Positions 43,167-51,452 of a stretch of DNA of 64,000 bases are shown one piece after another. The stretch lies in contig NZ_CP013854.1 of NCBI RefSeq assembly GCF_001698125.1, forward strand, positions 1,798,001-1,862,000. The letters are read 5' to 3'. The notes under the pieces are model-generated. The model saw only the letters and a program-made list of their open reading frames with translations, was not told where the DNA came from and did no database searches. The position numbers and the translations under genes were made by a program. Each line of letters starts with the position of its first letter. Within the stretch, counting starts at the first letter, position 1. This DNA is from Pseudonocardia sp. HH130630-07. GTDB taxonomy: Bacteria; Actinomycetota; Actinomycetes; Mycobacteriales; Pseudonocardiaceae.

Positions 43167-44899
43167 CGCCCGGCCTCCTCGGTGTCGTCGTCGACGTCCA
43201 CCCGCGACCCGGCGGCGACCGCCGGGGACTGGTCGGTGTCGGCGTCGTCCGCGGCGTCGGCGTAGGCCGCCGCGCAGCTCGTCGTGACCTGACGAGCGAG
43301 CGGGTCACCCTGCTCGGCGTCTACCGGCGGGGCCGCGTCGTCGCGTTCCCGCGGCTCGCCGCTCCGGGCGGCAGCTCGATCAGCTCGGTCAGCCGGTTCG
43401 GCTGCGTCGTGGCGGGGGCCGGGGAACTCGGCGCCGTCGAGACGGTGGGCGTTGGTGATCGTGGCCGGGTCAGTGGAGGTCCAGAACGTGTCCGGCCGGT
43501 TGACCTCGCACGCGTCGATCACCTTGGGGTCGCGGACCAGGGGGTCGTGCTGGCGCGGGTGCTGCCCGTCGAGGAACAACTCCAGGGTCAGCGGGTGGTC
43601 CTCGACCGGCTCGTCCCGCAGCCGCTCCGCCGTCGCCCGCGACTTGGCGAATGACTCCTCCCGCGCCCGCTGTGCCGCCGCCTCGGCAGGATCGGGGTAG
43701 GACCAGTAGGTGGCCGGTCGGTCGGCGGGCGCGCACGACTCCAGCGTCGCCGGGTCACGCACCAGCGGGTCGTGCTGGCGCGGGTGGGTGCCCTCAATGA
43801 ACGCCCACGACGTGAACGGGTGGTCCTCGACCGGCTCGTCCTGCAGCCGCTCCACGATCTCCCACTCGGTCTCCACCCGCCCCGACTGCTCCGGCACGGC
43901 CGGCACCGGCCGATCGCCGGCCCCGACGTCACCCGGCGCCTGGACGTCCTCGCCACGGCCGGACTGCGCGGCGCCGTCGGAGTCCCGACCCGGACGCAGG
44001 ACGGGGCCGAGTTGCAGCTCGACGTGTGCACGGGTCGTGTCGCCGGTCAGCTCGTCCCAGCGGGGCGGGGCGAACCGGTCGGGGTCGGAGTCCAGGCCGC
44101 GGTCGGTGCAGTACAGCTCGACGGCGTGGTTGGCCTGCACCCGCAGCCGCTCGACGTCGACCCCGGTGCGGGCCGAGAGCGACTCCGCGACCGCGGCAGC
44201 CTCCGCACGCACCGACGCCGGCTCATCCAGGCTCCCGCCGCGGCGGTCCAGCTCACACAGGGTCCGCCACTGGACCTCGTTCACCGCCGCCGCAGACACG
44301 TCCTCACCAGCCACCGGGACGTCCAGCTCCGCGCCGTCGGTGTCGGCCTGGGCGCGGGCCTCCCACACCAGCGCCTGAACCTGCAGCCACTCCGCGATCG
44401 AGCGCCGCCCAGCACTCTGCGCGACCCGGGCCTGATCCCGAGCCGCCGCAGCCAGAGCCCGGTTCTTCACCCGCCCGACCGACCGCTCCTCTCCGGCCGA
44501 CGGAGCCTCATCGCTCGGCGGAGCCTGCGCGTCCGCGTCCGCGTCCGCGCCACGGGTGTCGTCCTCGACGTCGTGGAGGCCCTCGCCCCAGCCGGTGTCG
44601 GTGCCCAGCTTGGCGACCAGCTCGTCGCTGCCGTCGTCGAGGATCTCCAGCCACGGCGCCCGGGCGCGGATCCGATCCTGCTCGAACAACCGCACCAGGG
44701 CCCGCTCGTGACGGCGGGACACCCGCTCGGCCAGCCGACCGGTCTGCGGGTTCCGCACGTGCGCGACCCGCTCCGTGCCGACCAGCGCGATCTCCCCACG
44801 CTCGATCCGGCCCAGGACATCGTCGAGGACCCCGGCCCGCGGCTGCGACCAGCGTCCCCAGAACGAACGCCGGCTGGTCATCTCCTCGCGCCCGCTCAC
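43163..44899 (-). CDS. Hypothetical protein with a tandem ~60-residue repeat
   Basis: 578 residues from the GTG at 44897-44899. The N-terminal part starts 'SRRSFWGRWSQPRAGVLDDV' and 'GTERVAHVRNPQTGRLAERV'. The C-terminal half carries two copies of a module: 'RLQDEPVEDHPFTSWAFIEG' + 'THPRQHDPLVRDPATLESC', then 'RLRDEPVEDHPLTLELFLDG' + 'QHPRQHDPLVRDPKVIDAC'. Each ends with a 'P.T.W...DPA' segment. No known domain. Translationally coupled to both neighbours. The repeats are about 60% identical, pointing to an internal duplication. Confidence 0.72.
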   Translation of the reverse strand: MSGREEMTSRRSFWGRWSQPRAGVLDDVLGRIERGEIALVGTERVAHVRNPQTGRLAERVSRRHERALVRLFEQDRIRARAPWLEILDDGSDELVAKLGTDTGWGEGLHDVEDDTRGADADADAQAPPSDEAPSAGEERSVGRVKNRALAAAARDQARVAQSAGRRSIAEWLQVQALVWEARAQADTDGAELDVPVAGEDVSAAAVNEVQWRTLCELDRRGGSLDEPASVRAEAAAVAESLSARTGVDVERLRVQANHAVELYCTDRGLDSDPDRFAPPRWDELTGDTTRAHVELQLGPVLRPGRDSDGAAQSGRGEDVQAPGDVGAGDRPVPAVPEQSGRVETEWEIVERLQDEPVEDHPFTSWAFIEGTHPRQHDPLVRDPATLESCAPADRPATYWSYPDPAEAAAQRAREESFAKSRATAERLRDEPVEDHPLTLELFLDGQHPRQHDPLVRDPKVIDACEVNRPDTFWTSTDPATITNAHRLDGAEFPGPRHDAAEPADRADRAAARSGEPRERDDAAPPVDAEQGDPLARQVTTSCAAAYADAADDADTDQSPAVAAGSRVDVDDDTEEAGR

Positions 44900-45639
44900 C
44901 GCTCCCACCCCGCCACGTCCGAGCCGTCGATGGCGTCGTGGCCGGCACCGAACCGGCTATCGGTGCTGGCGTCGTCCTCCGTCGCGACCGAGAGGACCGC
45001 GGCCCGGACCCGGTCATCGAGCGCCGCCACGTCCGCACCCGGGCCCTGTGTGTCGGGTCGTCCGGCGTCGTCGTCCGGCTCGTCGGGTTCCCGCTCCGGC
45101 GCGGTGGGGGTCGTATCGCGGTGGGACAGTTCGCGGCCCTGCCGCCCGAGGGTGACGTAGCGCGGCACCGGGTCGCAGCCCTGCTGCTCGGTCAGCTCCC
45201 GGGTCCCGGTGTGGTGCGAGCGATAACCCCACATCTCGACCTCGTCGCGGAGCCGCTGCAGCTGCTCCGGATCGGCCGTGGCGTCCTCGGCGGCCAGCAC
45301 CGCGTCGACGGCACGCTGCTCGGCGCGGGCCTGGGCCTGTTCGACGGTCTCCCCGTCTGCGGAGTTCACCCAGCTGAACCGCTGGCGGACCTCGGCCAGG
45401 TCCTCGTCGTCGACCTGCCACCCACCGTCGGGGCGGCCGTGCTCACCGGTGCTCTCCTGCAGGTAGAGGCCCAGCATCGCCTCGGCGTCGGCCCGGCCAC
45501 CGGGTAGCCCGGCGGCCAGGACGTCCACGCCCTGGGCCGGGGTCATCAGCCGGTAGCCGGCCGCCGCGGTCGTGTCCTGGTGGTCGTCCTTGTAGTCGCC
45601 CTGCGCTGTGTCGTGGTCGATGGGGTCGTTCGTGGTCAT
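44896..45639 (-). CDS. Hypothetical acidic protein of conjugative-element cassette
   Basis: 247 residues. CAGGAG lies 8 bases before the ATG at 45637-45639, making this the first gene of the cassette reaching leftward to the relaxase. It has 'YRLMTPAQGVDVLAAGLPGG', 'EAMLGLYLQESTGEHGRPDG' and 'GWQVDDEDLAEVRQRFSWVN', followed by a disordered acidic tail. Its central block resembles part of the protein at 40946. Function unknown. Confidence 0.7.
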   Translation of the reverse strand: MTTNDPIDHDTAQGDYKDDHQDTTAAAGYRLMTPAQGVDVLAAGLPGGRADAEAMLGLYLQESTGEHGRPDGGWQVDDEDLAEVRQRFSWVNSADGETVEQAQARAEQRAVDAVLAAEDATADPEQLQRLRDEVEMWGYRSHHTGTRELTEQQGCDPVPRYVTLGRQGRELSHRDTTPTAPEREPDEPDDDAGRPDTQGPGADVAALDDRVRAAVLSVATEDDASTDSRFGAGHDAIDGSDVAGWER

Positions 45640-45683
45640 GGTCTGGTCTCCTGAGAACGATGTGGTGGGGCGGTCGGCGCGGG

Positions 45684-47597
45684 TCACGGCCGGTCACCGC
45701 CCTCGGAGTGGTCCTCACCGGCGCGGGAATCGGCTGCTGCGGTGAGTGCGGCGGTGACCTGCGCGGGGCCGGTGTGGATGGCGCGCAGCTCGGCGAACAT
45801 CGCGTTCGCCTGCACCCGCCGCTGCGCGGCCGGGCCGAACTTCGCCGGCCACCGGCCGGCCAGCACCGTCAGCGCGCGCTCGGTCTGCTGATCACGCCAC
45901 GTCGCGGCCTGGTCCAGGCGCCGGTACCAGCGGGTCTCGGCCTCCACGCGGCGCAGCAGCCGCGCCCGACGACGGATGTCGCGGCGCTTCCACGCCATCC
46001 GGGTGCGCCCGATCACCGGCGGGATACCGCGGCGGATCACCACCACCCGCCCCGCGGGCAGGTTCGCGATCTGCGCCGGAGCGAGCACCGGCACCTTGCG
46101 CACGGTGCGCGAGCTGACCTTGCCGTTCGCGTCGCTGGTGGTGACCTTCTCGTCGCGGTCCCCGGCCAGGGTCGACCAGAACTCCAGATCCGCCTTGTCC
46201 CGCGTACCGCCGAAGATCATCAGCCCGGCGGTGTTGTTCAGGATCGTCGCCGCCCCGTGCTCACCCCACCGGCCCAGGATCTGGGCGCGGGACTGGAACG
46301 CCGCGACGATGTTCACCCCACGACCACCCATGTCCGCCGTCCACGACTCCAGGGGAACCGGGGAGATGAGGGCGGCTTCGTCGAGGAACAACCCCAGCGG
46401 CGGGTCCAACCGCCCCGAGGGCTGGTGGGCAGCCAGGCGGCGGGCCTCGCGGGCGATGTGCCCGGTCAACGCGCACACCAGCGGAGCGGTCTGGGCCTCC
46501 TCCGCGCCCAGCAGGAACACCGTCGCCCGCTCCTCCAACAGGCGGGCGACGTCGAACCCGCGACCGGGCTCGGCCGCCGCTGCGGCGGCGGGGTGGGTGA
46601 GCCAGCCCAACGCGGGCATGATCGATGAGGTGATCGAGGAGCGGGTGCGCTCGTTGGTCTCCAGGAACTGCATCGCGTCCTGCTCGAACGCCGCCGCCCC
46701 CGAGCGGCGCAACAACGCCGGGACGTCGTGCCCGGCCAGGTCCGGGTTCGCCACCCAGCCCAGGACGTCGGCCATCCGGCGCCCGCCCAACGCGGCGGCG
46801 TGGAGCAGCGCGGCCAGGACGCGGCGGGCCTGACCGTCCCAGAACTCCCGATCCCCACCCGACCCGCGCGAGACCGCGGCGATCATGTCGGTGGCCCGCT
46901 CAGTCGCCGTCACCGGATCCATGCAGCCCGTGAGCGGGTCGAACGTGATCGTCGACGGGCGCCCGCCGAGCCCGGCCGGGTTGAACACCGACACCGGCCC
47001 CCGAGCCGCACGCAACGGCTCACACAGCTCCAGGAGATCGGTGCGGGTCGAGGTCACCAGCGCCGCCCCCGAAGCGTCCAGAACCCGCCCGGCCAGCCAC
47101 CCCGTCTTCCCGGTCCGCGGCCCACCGACGACGATCACCACGTCCTCGGTCGAGGTCCACACCCGCAACCCACCGGTCCGACACAACTCGGTGCCCGCCG
47201 CCGAGGTCGGCAGGCGCAGGCGCTCCCACCGCGACAGCGCGGCCAGCGACGGCCGCACCGTGGACGCCTTCCTCCGAACCGCGAGGGTCCCGGCGTGGCG
47301 GACGATGTCCAGACTGGAGGCGACACCGGCGCGACGGCGGGTGCGGGCCGCCCACCGGGAGATCGTGGCCGAGGACTTCGACCACCGGTGCCACACCACC
47401 GCCACGACCAGCAGAGCGGCGACGGCGAACGCCGGCCACGACAACGCCTGCAACAACGTCGCCGCCGGCAGCATCGCCACCGCACCGAGGCCGACCGCGA
47501 TCACCCGGGCCCCGCGCGACCACGCCAGCGCCGCCGCGGCGGCGAACGCCGCCAGGATGAGCAGGGTTGCTCCGACCGTGGTGAACAGCGCGATCAT
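45684..47597 (-). CDS. TraG/VirD4-like conjugal coupling ATPase
   Basis: 637 residues. Two transmembrane segments lie in the first ~75 residues. Then come Walker A 'VVIVVGGPRTGKTGWLAGRV', 'DREFWDGQARRVLAALLHAA', Walker B 'PPLGLFLDEAALISPVPLES' and 'GRGVNIVAAFQSRAQILGRW' / 'ILNNTAGLMIFGGTRDKADL' (TraM-recognition region). It couples the relaxosome to the transfer channel in the cell membrane. Its ATG overlaps the WhiB stop (ATGA). No VirB4 or other channel genes are in the window, so the element may be mobilizable and not fully self-transmissible. Confidence 0.86.
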   Translation of the reverse strand: MIALFTTVGATLLILAAFAAAAALAWSRGARVIAVGLGAVAMLPAATLLQALSWPAFAVAALLVVAVVWHRWSKSSATISRWAARTRRRAGVASSLDIVRHAGTLAVRRKASTVRPSLAALSRWERLRLPTSAAGTELCRTGGLRVWTSTEDVVIVVGGPRTGKTGWLAGRVLDASGAALVTSTRTDLLELCEPLRAARGPVSVFNPAGLGGRPSTITFDPLTGCMDPVTATERATDMIAAVSRGSGGDREFWDGQARRVLAALLHAAALGGRRMADVLGWVANPDLAGHDVPALLRRSGAAAFEQDAMQFLETNERTRSSITSSIMPALGWLTHPAAAAAAEPGRGFDVARLLEERATVFLLGAEEAQTAPLVCALTGHIAREARRLAAHQPSGRLDPPLGLFLDEAALISPVPLESWTADMGGRGVNIVAAFQSRAQILGRWGEHGAATILNNTAGLMIFGGTRDKADLEFWSTLAGDRDEKVTTSDANGKVSSRTVRKVPVLAPAQIANLPAGRVVVIRRGIPPVIGRTRMAWKRRDIRRRARLLRRVEAETRWYRRLDQAATWRDQQTERALTVLAGRWPAKFGPAAQRRVQANAMFAELRAIHTGPAQVTAALTAAADSRAGEDHSEGGDRP

Positions 47598-48064
47598 CGG
47601 GTCACCTGCCCGGTCCGGGCGGCGATGAGGTCTGCGGCCCAGCGGTCGACCGTGCGCCGCGACACCCCGCACTGCGCCGCCACGACATCGCGGGCCCGGC
47701 CCGCGGCCAGCGCGGCGTAACCGGCCCGCCGCGACGGCGAACACGGCGCGCCCGCAGTCCGGACCGGGACTGGGGTCACCGGCACCCGCCGCGCCCGCGA
47801 CCGGGACCGGCGCAGCTCGGCGCGCTCGTCCTCGCCCAGACCGCCGGCCACCCCGAACGGCAGCGCGTCGAGGGCCCAGGCCAGGCAACGGGCCCGCACC
47901 GGGCACCCCGCGCACACCGCCTTCGCCGCCGCCTCGGCCCTCACCCGCTCCGGCCCGGACTCCGCGGCCGGGAAGAACACCTCCGGATCCGTGCTGCCGC
48001 ACGCACCGTGGGCGCGCCAGTCCCGACCCTCGCCGACCTGCTGCCGGCGCTCTACGCTGACCAT
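47594..48064 (-). CDS. WhiB-like regulator with C-terminal helix-turn-helix
   Basis: 156 residues. Four iron-sulphur cysteines are present: Cys22 ('HGACGSTDPEVFFP') and Cys51, 54 and 60 ('CAGCPVRARC'). The WhiB loop 'FGVAGGLGEDERAELRR' follows. Unlike ordinary WhiB proteins (80-120 residues), it carries an extension 'AALAAGRARDVVAAQCGVSR' + 'RTVDRWAADLIAARTG' that reads as a helix-turn-helix. CAGGAGAG directly before the ATG at 48062-48064 decides the start. It probably regulates the element's transfer genes in response to redox state. Confidence 0.85.
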   Translation of the reverse strand: MVSVERRQQVGEGRDWRAHGACGSTDPEVFFPAAESGPERVRAEAAAKAVCAGCPVRARCLAWALDALPFGVAGGLGEDERAELRRSRSRARRVPVTPVPVRTAGAPCSPSRRAGYAALAAGRARDVVAAQCGVSRRTVDRWAADLIAARTGQVTR

Positions 48065-48165
48065 CTCTCCTGCCTCCATCTGTTCGGTGGGGAGAGCGGC
48101 CCGGCGTCGTGTGTCCGCCAAGATCCCGTCGCCGGGCCGACCCATCCCTCGGTTCTGATGCGCGC

Positions 48166-48429
48166 TCACTCCAGAGCCCCCGCACCGCTGATCTCCTCAG
48201 CCAGCTGCCGCTGCCCGGCGTCGAGATCCACCTCGGCCTGCGCCAGCACGTCCCGCAGCCGGGCCAGCTGGAACCGGTCGAGAAACACCGTGACCGCACC
48301 GGTGTTGCTGCCCAGCCGGACCGTCACGCGGTCCTCCGCGGCATAGGCATCCACGCGCGCCGGCGCACCCTCGTGCCAGTGCAGACTCACCCCGACGTGC
48401 GAGGTCGGAAGGAACGACGGGCGGCTCAC
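48166..48429 (-). CDS. Small hypothetical protein
   Basis: 87 residues from a GTG that overlaps the upstream stop. It reads as a beta-strand pattern ('SHVGVSLHWHEGAPARVDAY', 'RVTVRLGSNTGAVTVFLDR') followed by a helix ('FQLARLRDVLAQAEVDLDAG'). No family recognised; a conserved-looking small accessory gene of the conjugative element. Confidence 0.6.
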   Translation of the reverse strand: MSRPSFLPTSHVGVSLHWHEGAPARVDAYAAEDRVTVRLGSNTGAVTVFLDRFQLARLRDVLAQAEVDLDAGQRQLAEEISGAGALE

Positions 48430-48692
48430 CGCAGACCCCCCGCGGGGACACCGGCCGCCGTGGACGCGGCGCTGATCTCGACCGGCTCCCCGACCCGGCC
48501 CAGCTCGTCCGGGCACAGCACCGACCCGTCCGGGTGCGAGAACTCCGGCACCGCCCCGGCACGGGCCGGCCACCCCGACGGCGGCGCGTCCACCACCGGG
48601 CCACCGCAGCCCGGGCACACCAGCTCGGACACATCCACCCAGACGACGTCGTCGTCCAGCTCCAGCACATCGACAACTGCTGCTGTGGTCAT
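48426..48692 (-). CDS. Small hypothetical protein with a CxxC motif
   Basis: 88 residues. GGAGG lies 6 bases before the ATG at 48690-48692. 'LELDDDVVWVDVSELVCPGC' and 'GGPVVDAPPSG' contain a CPGCGG knuckle, with a further Cys in 'GSVLCPDELG'. It is coupled to the next small gene by a GTGA overlap. Unknown function. Confidence 0.6.
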   Translation of the reverse strand: MTTAAVVDVLELDDDVVWVDVSELVCPGCGGPVVDAPPSGWPARAGAVPEFSHPDGSVLCPDELGRVGEPVEISAASTAAGVPAGGLR

Positions 48693-48985
48693 GCTGACCT
48701 CCGAGATCGACGGGAAAGAAGACGTGGAGGGACGGGCGGTCCGGCCCCCGGTGGCGGGCGCACGCCCCGCCGCCTCAGCGCGCAGCGCGCACGGCCTCCG
48801 AGGCTGGCCGTCCAGGGCCGGCCCACGGCCGGTCGCGCAGCGACGCGCAGCGCCCTTGATGGGGAGTGAGGCCGGGCCAAGCTCGGGCCGGTCGGCCCTC
48901 CCCCCGCCCCCAGCGGGACCTCCGCCGTCCTCGGCCTGCGCGGCCCTGAGCGCGAACCCCTCACCCGCACCACTCGCGGCCGGGC
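48693..48985. other. Non-coding gap in the conjugative element
   Basis: 293 bp with many GC palindromes (for example GGCCGTCC...GGCCGG runs near 48800-48840) and no supported gene. It is the only sizeable gap between coupled genes of the element, so it may hold a promoter, an oriT or a replication site. I cannot identify any of these specifically. Confidence 0.35.
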
Positions 48986-49243
48986 TCACTGCCCCTCACC
49001 ACCGGACTCGACCTGCGCCTCGCCATCGGCGGTCTGCTCGCCGGTCAGCGCCGGCGTCGCCGCCTGATCGAACGCCGACACGAACGTCGCGATCGCACCC
49101 GGCACGCCCTGACCAACCGGCGTCGCGATGAACACCACCGCCGCCACCACCGAGAAGAACGCCGCCCCACCAGCCGACCGCGCCTTCGCACAGACCACCG
49201 CGGCCAGAACCAGCACCAGCAGCACCACACCGACGGCGCCCAT
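48986..49243 (-). CDS. Small two-helix membrane protein
   Basis: 85 residues with two hydrophobic segments ('GAVGVVLLVLVLAAVVC' and 'AAFFSVVAAVVFIATPVG') and a short acidic tail. Its ATG shares one base with the stop of the excisionase gene. It resembles the small membrane proteins (Spd-like) next to xis or transfer genes of actinobacterial elements; no closer assignment. Confidence 0.65.
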   Translation of the reverse strand: MGAVGVVLLVLVLAAVVCAKARSAGGAAFFSVVAAVVFIATPVGQGVPGAIATFVSAFDQAATPALTGEQTADGEAQVESGGEGQ

Positions 49244-49503
49244 CAGCCGGCGCTCCCCTGCTGCTGCGCGGGCACCCAACCGGCGGCGTCGACAACGGTC
49301 TGCTCGGCGATCGCGAGGTCAGCGATCGCCTCGATCGCTTTCGCCGGGACGATCAGCCGTCCGCGGATCCGGACCGCGGGGAACTCCCCCGCGGAGATTG
49401 CCCGGTAGACGGTCATCGGTGACATCCCGAGGAGCGCCGCGGCCTGGGCCACGCTGTAGAACCTCGGCGCCATCGGCGCCGTCTCCGTCCGGAGCTGACT
49501 CAT
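49243..49503 (-). CDS. xis: Excisionase-like helix-turn-helix protein
   Basis: 86 residues: 'FYSVAQAAALLGMSPMTVYR' + 'AISAGEFPAVRIRGRLIVPA' is the MerR/AlpA-type winged helix used by excisionases of integrative elements. A basic wing ('RIRGRLIV') contacts DNA. It would assist the integrase at 51959 in excision. Start ATG at 49501-49503, just below a dyad operator. The gene symbol is by role only. Confidence 0.75.
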   Translation of the reverse strand: MSQLRTETAPMAPRFYSVAQAAALLGMSPMTVYRAISAGEFPAVRIRGRLIVPAKAIEAIADLAIAEQTVVDAAGWVPAQQQGSAG

Positions 49504-49517
49504 CTCGACCCCAATCT

Positions 49518-49538
49518 GTACACGTACGGCACATGTAC
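49518..49538. promoter_or_regulatory. Operator-like dyad over the xis promoter
   Basis: GTACA-CGTACGGCACA-TGTAC: 5-bp arms in a 21-bp window that also contains an inner GTAC. It lies 15-35 bases before the xis start and overlaps a plausible promoter on the minus strand (TTGTTC, 17 bases, TGTACA). It is a good site for a repressor such as the element's GntR-type or HTH protein. Confidence 0.45.
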
Positions 49539-49728
49539 TGAACAAGTAAGGCACGAGTGGCGATCAGAGTCAATCGCCGTTGCCTGCCGTGGAGACGAGA
49601 TTGCAGCTGTGAACGGTGGTGTCGGGAGATGACGTGGGATGACGCGAGGTGATGCGACGATCCACATCAGGGTTGATTTCCGCAGCTCAGCGGGTCACCG
49701 TGGATCCCGGCACGAGGGGGCGTCGTCG

Positions 49729-50853
49729 ATGGGTAACCGTCTCGCGCAGGTGCGGGAGGAGCGCGGCTGGAAGAAGGCCCGACTGCTTCACGAGCTGCGG
49801 GCTGCAGCCACGCGGCGAGGCGAGCAGTTGCCGAAGGACGAGAGCCTCGCGCGCCGGATCGCGGTCTGGGAGAACCAGGGAGGCGTCGTCAGCGACTTCT
49901 ACCGCGAGCTGCTGGCCGAGGCATACGGGTGCTCCGCCAGCGACCTCGGCCTGGAGCAACCCGCGGTGCCGGCACGGGGCGCCTCGCCACCGGAAGACGA
50001 GCTGTTCGAGCTTCCCGAGTTCGCACGACTGGACTCCGGCTTGGTCGCTCTCCTCCGATCCCAGACGCAGACGATCCGGCTACTCGACCGGCGACTCGGC
50101 GGATCAACGGTGCACGGCCAGGCGGTCGCGCACGTCGAGACCGTCGAGACATTGGTTCGGAACGCCTTGCCGGGGACGGCACGCGAGGAGGCGGCCGACG
50201 AGCTGGGGCAGGCCGCAGCGCTGGCCGGGTGGCAGGCGCTCGACATGGGGCGGCTCCCCGAGGCGTGGCGTCTGCACGAGATCGCCACTGCGGCAGCTCG
50301 GGAGAGCGGGCAGCCGTCGGGACTGGGGTACGCACGGGCGCAGCAGGCGTTCATTCTGCTGGACGCCGGCCGCCCCCACGACGCGCACGACCTCATCGTC
50401 TCGGCGCGCGAACTCACCGCCGGCTCGGTCCCGAACGAGCTGCTGGCCTGGCTCCGCGCCGCGGAGGGCGAGTCCCTGGCGGCTCTCGGCGAACGGGACG
50501 CCGCTCTACGCGCGCTCGACGCAGCCGCGGCAGCGCTGCCCGCTCAGCCGGAGCAGGCGCTGCCGTACCTGATGCTGGACGCCGGACACCTGGCCCGGTG
50601 GCGTGGGCACTGCCTCGCCCGGCTCGGTGAGGCGTCTGCGATCCAGGATCTTGGGACTGCCCTCACAGCGATGCCGGAGGGCCAGTACGGACGCGCAGAA
50701 GTGAGCCTGCGGGTCGACCTCGCACTGGCGCTACGGGCGCGCGGTGAGGCCGACGAATCGCGAGCCCAGGCGGAGCGAGCCGGCCAGCTGGCCGGACGAA
50801 CCGGGTCACAACGTCAGCGGCGCCGGATCCGGGATCTACTCGGCGCAGCGTGA
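49729..50853 (+). CDS. HTH-type regulator with helical repeat (TPR-like) C-terminus
   Basis: 374 residues. The N-terminal 'GNRLAQVREERGWKKARLLH' and 'SLARRIAVWENQGGVVSDFY' form an XRE/Cro-like domain. The remainder is alpha-helical pairs ('EEAADELGQAAALAGWQALD', 'RLPEAWRLHEIATAAARESG', 'YARAQQAFILLDAGRPHDAH') typical of TPR regulators such as those sensing peptides or autoinducers in Streptomyces. The start is chosen at ATG 49729 with GAGGGGG 10 bases upstream. It is divergent from xis. Likely master regulator of the element. Confidence 0.78.
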   Translation: MGNRLAQVREERGWKKARLLHELRAAATRRGEQLPKDESLARRIAVWENQGGVVSDFYRELLAEAYGCSASDLGLEQPAVPARGASPPEDELFELPEFARLDSGLVALLRSQTQTIRLLDRRLGGSTVHGQAVAHVETVETLVRNALPGTAREEAADELGQAAALAGWQALDMGRLPEAWRLHEIATAAARESGQPSGLGYARAQQAFILLDAGRPHDAHDLIVSARELTAGSVPNELLAWLRAAEGESLAALGERDAALRALDAAAAALPAQPEQALPYLMLDAGHLARWRGHCLARLGEASAIQDLGTALTAMPEGQYGRAEVSLRVDLALALRARGEADESRAQAERAGQLAGRTGSQRQRRRIRDLLGAA

Positions 50854-51417
50854 TGCCGCCGCTGGCCCTGACAGCGCCAGGACGTGCAGCAGCCCGACGA
50901 GAGCGCCCGAGTTGCCGACTTCTCCAGCCGCGATCAGACCTGGGACCTCGGCGAGCGGGACCCACCGGAACGTTCCCTCGTTGCGTTCGGTCGGCTCGGC
51001 AGTTCGCTCGGCACCGCGTGCAAGGAACACGTGATGCGCACTGCGGACCGTGCCGGCCATCGGCTCGAAGGTCACGAGGTGCTCGACCGATCGAGGCCGG
51101 TAGCCGGTCTCCTCCTCGACCTCTCGCGCCGCGGTCTCGGCTGGCGTCTCATCGGCATCGAGCAGCCCACCGGGGAGTTCCCAGTTCCACAGGCTCGGCA
51201 CGAATCGATGCCGCCAGGACAGCAGCACGTTCCGGCCCGCGTCATCCAGGACAACGGTCATGGCCGCCTCCGGCAGCGTGACGGTGTGGTGCTCGAACCG
51301 TTCACCCGACGGCTGTGAGATGTCGGCCAGCCCGACCGTGACCCACTCGTTCTCGTAGATGGCTCGCTCGCCGTGCACTTTCCAGGCGTCCGGCGGGACG
51401 TCGTCCGGGGCCGTCAT
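50836..51417 (-). CDS. Nudix hydrolase
   Basis: 193 residues. The Nudix box 'GGLLDADETPAETAAREVEE' + 'ETGY' runs from about residue 83 to 106 with all conserved Glu/Arg positions. Before it is 'MTVVLDDAGRNVLLSWRHRF', as in ADP-ribose pyrophosphatases. The 3' end overlaps the HTH regulator gene by 18 bases. pSAM2 and related integrative elements encode a Nudix protein (Pif) responsible for conjugal immunity; position and context here suggest a similar role, which is inference. Confidence 0.87.
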   Translation of the reverse strand: MTAPDDVPPDAWKVHGERAIYENEWVTVGLADISQPSGERFEHHTVTLPEAAMTVVLDDAGRNVLLSWRHRFVPSLWNWELPGGLLDADETPAETAAREVEEETGYRPRSVEHLVTFEPMAGTVRSAHHVFLARGAERTAEPTERNEGTFRWVPLAEVPGLIAAGEVGNSGALVGLLHVLALSGPAAASRCAE

Positions 51418-51452
51418 GGCTCCAACCGTAGCCTGCCCAGGGCGAGCTACGG

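Noticed and set aside
45684..48299. An 871-codon frame extending the coupling protein upstream
   Set aside because: The extension lies in a shifted frame of the WhiB gene. The coupling protein starts at 47597 by ATGA overlap.
34305..49243. A full type IV secretion system
   Set aside because: Only a relaxase and a coupling ATPase are recognisable; no VirB4-like ATPase or channel proteins are present in the window.
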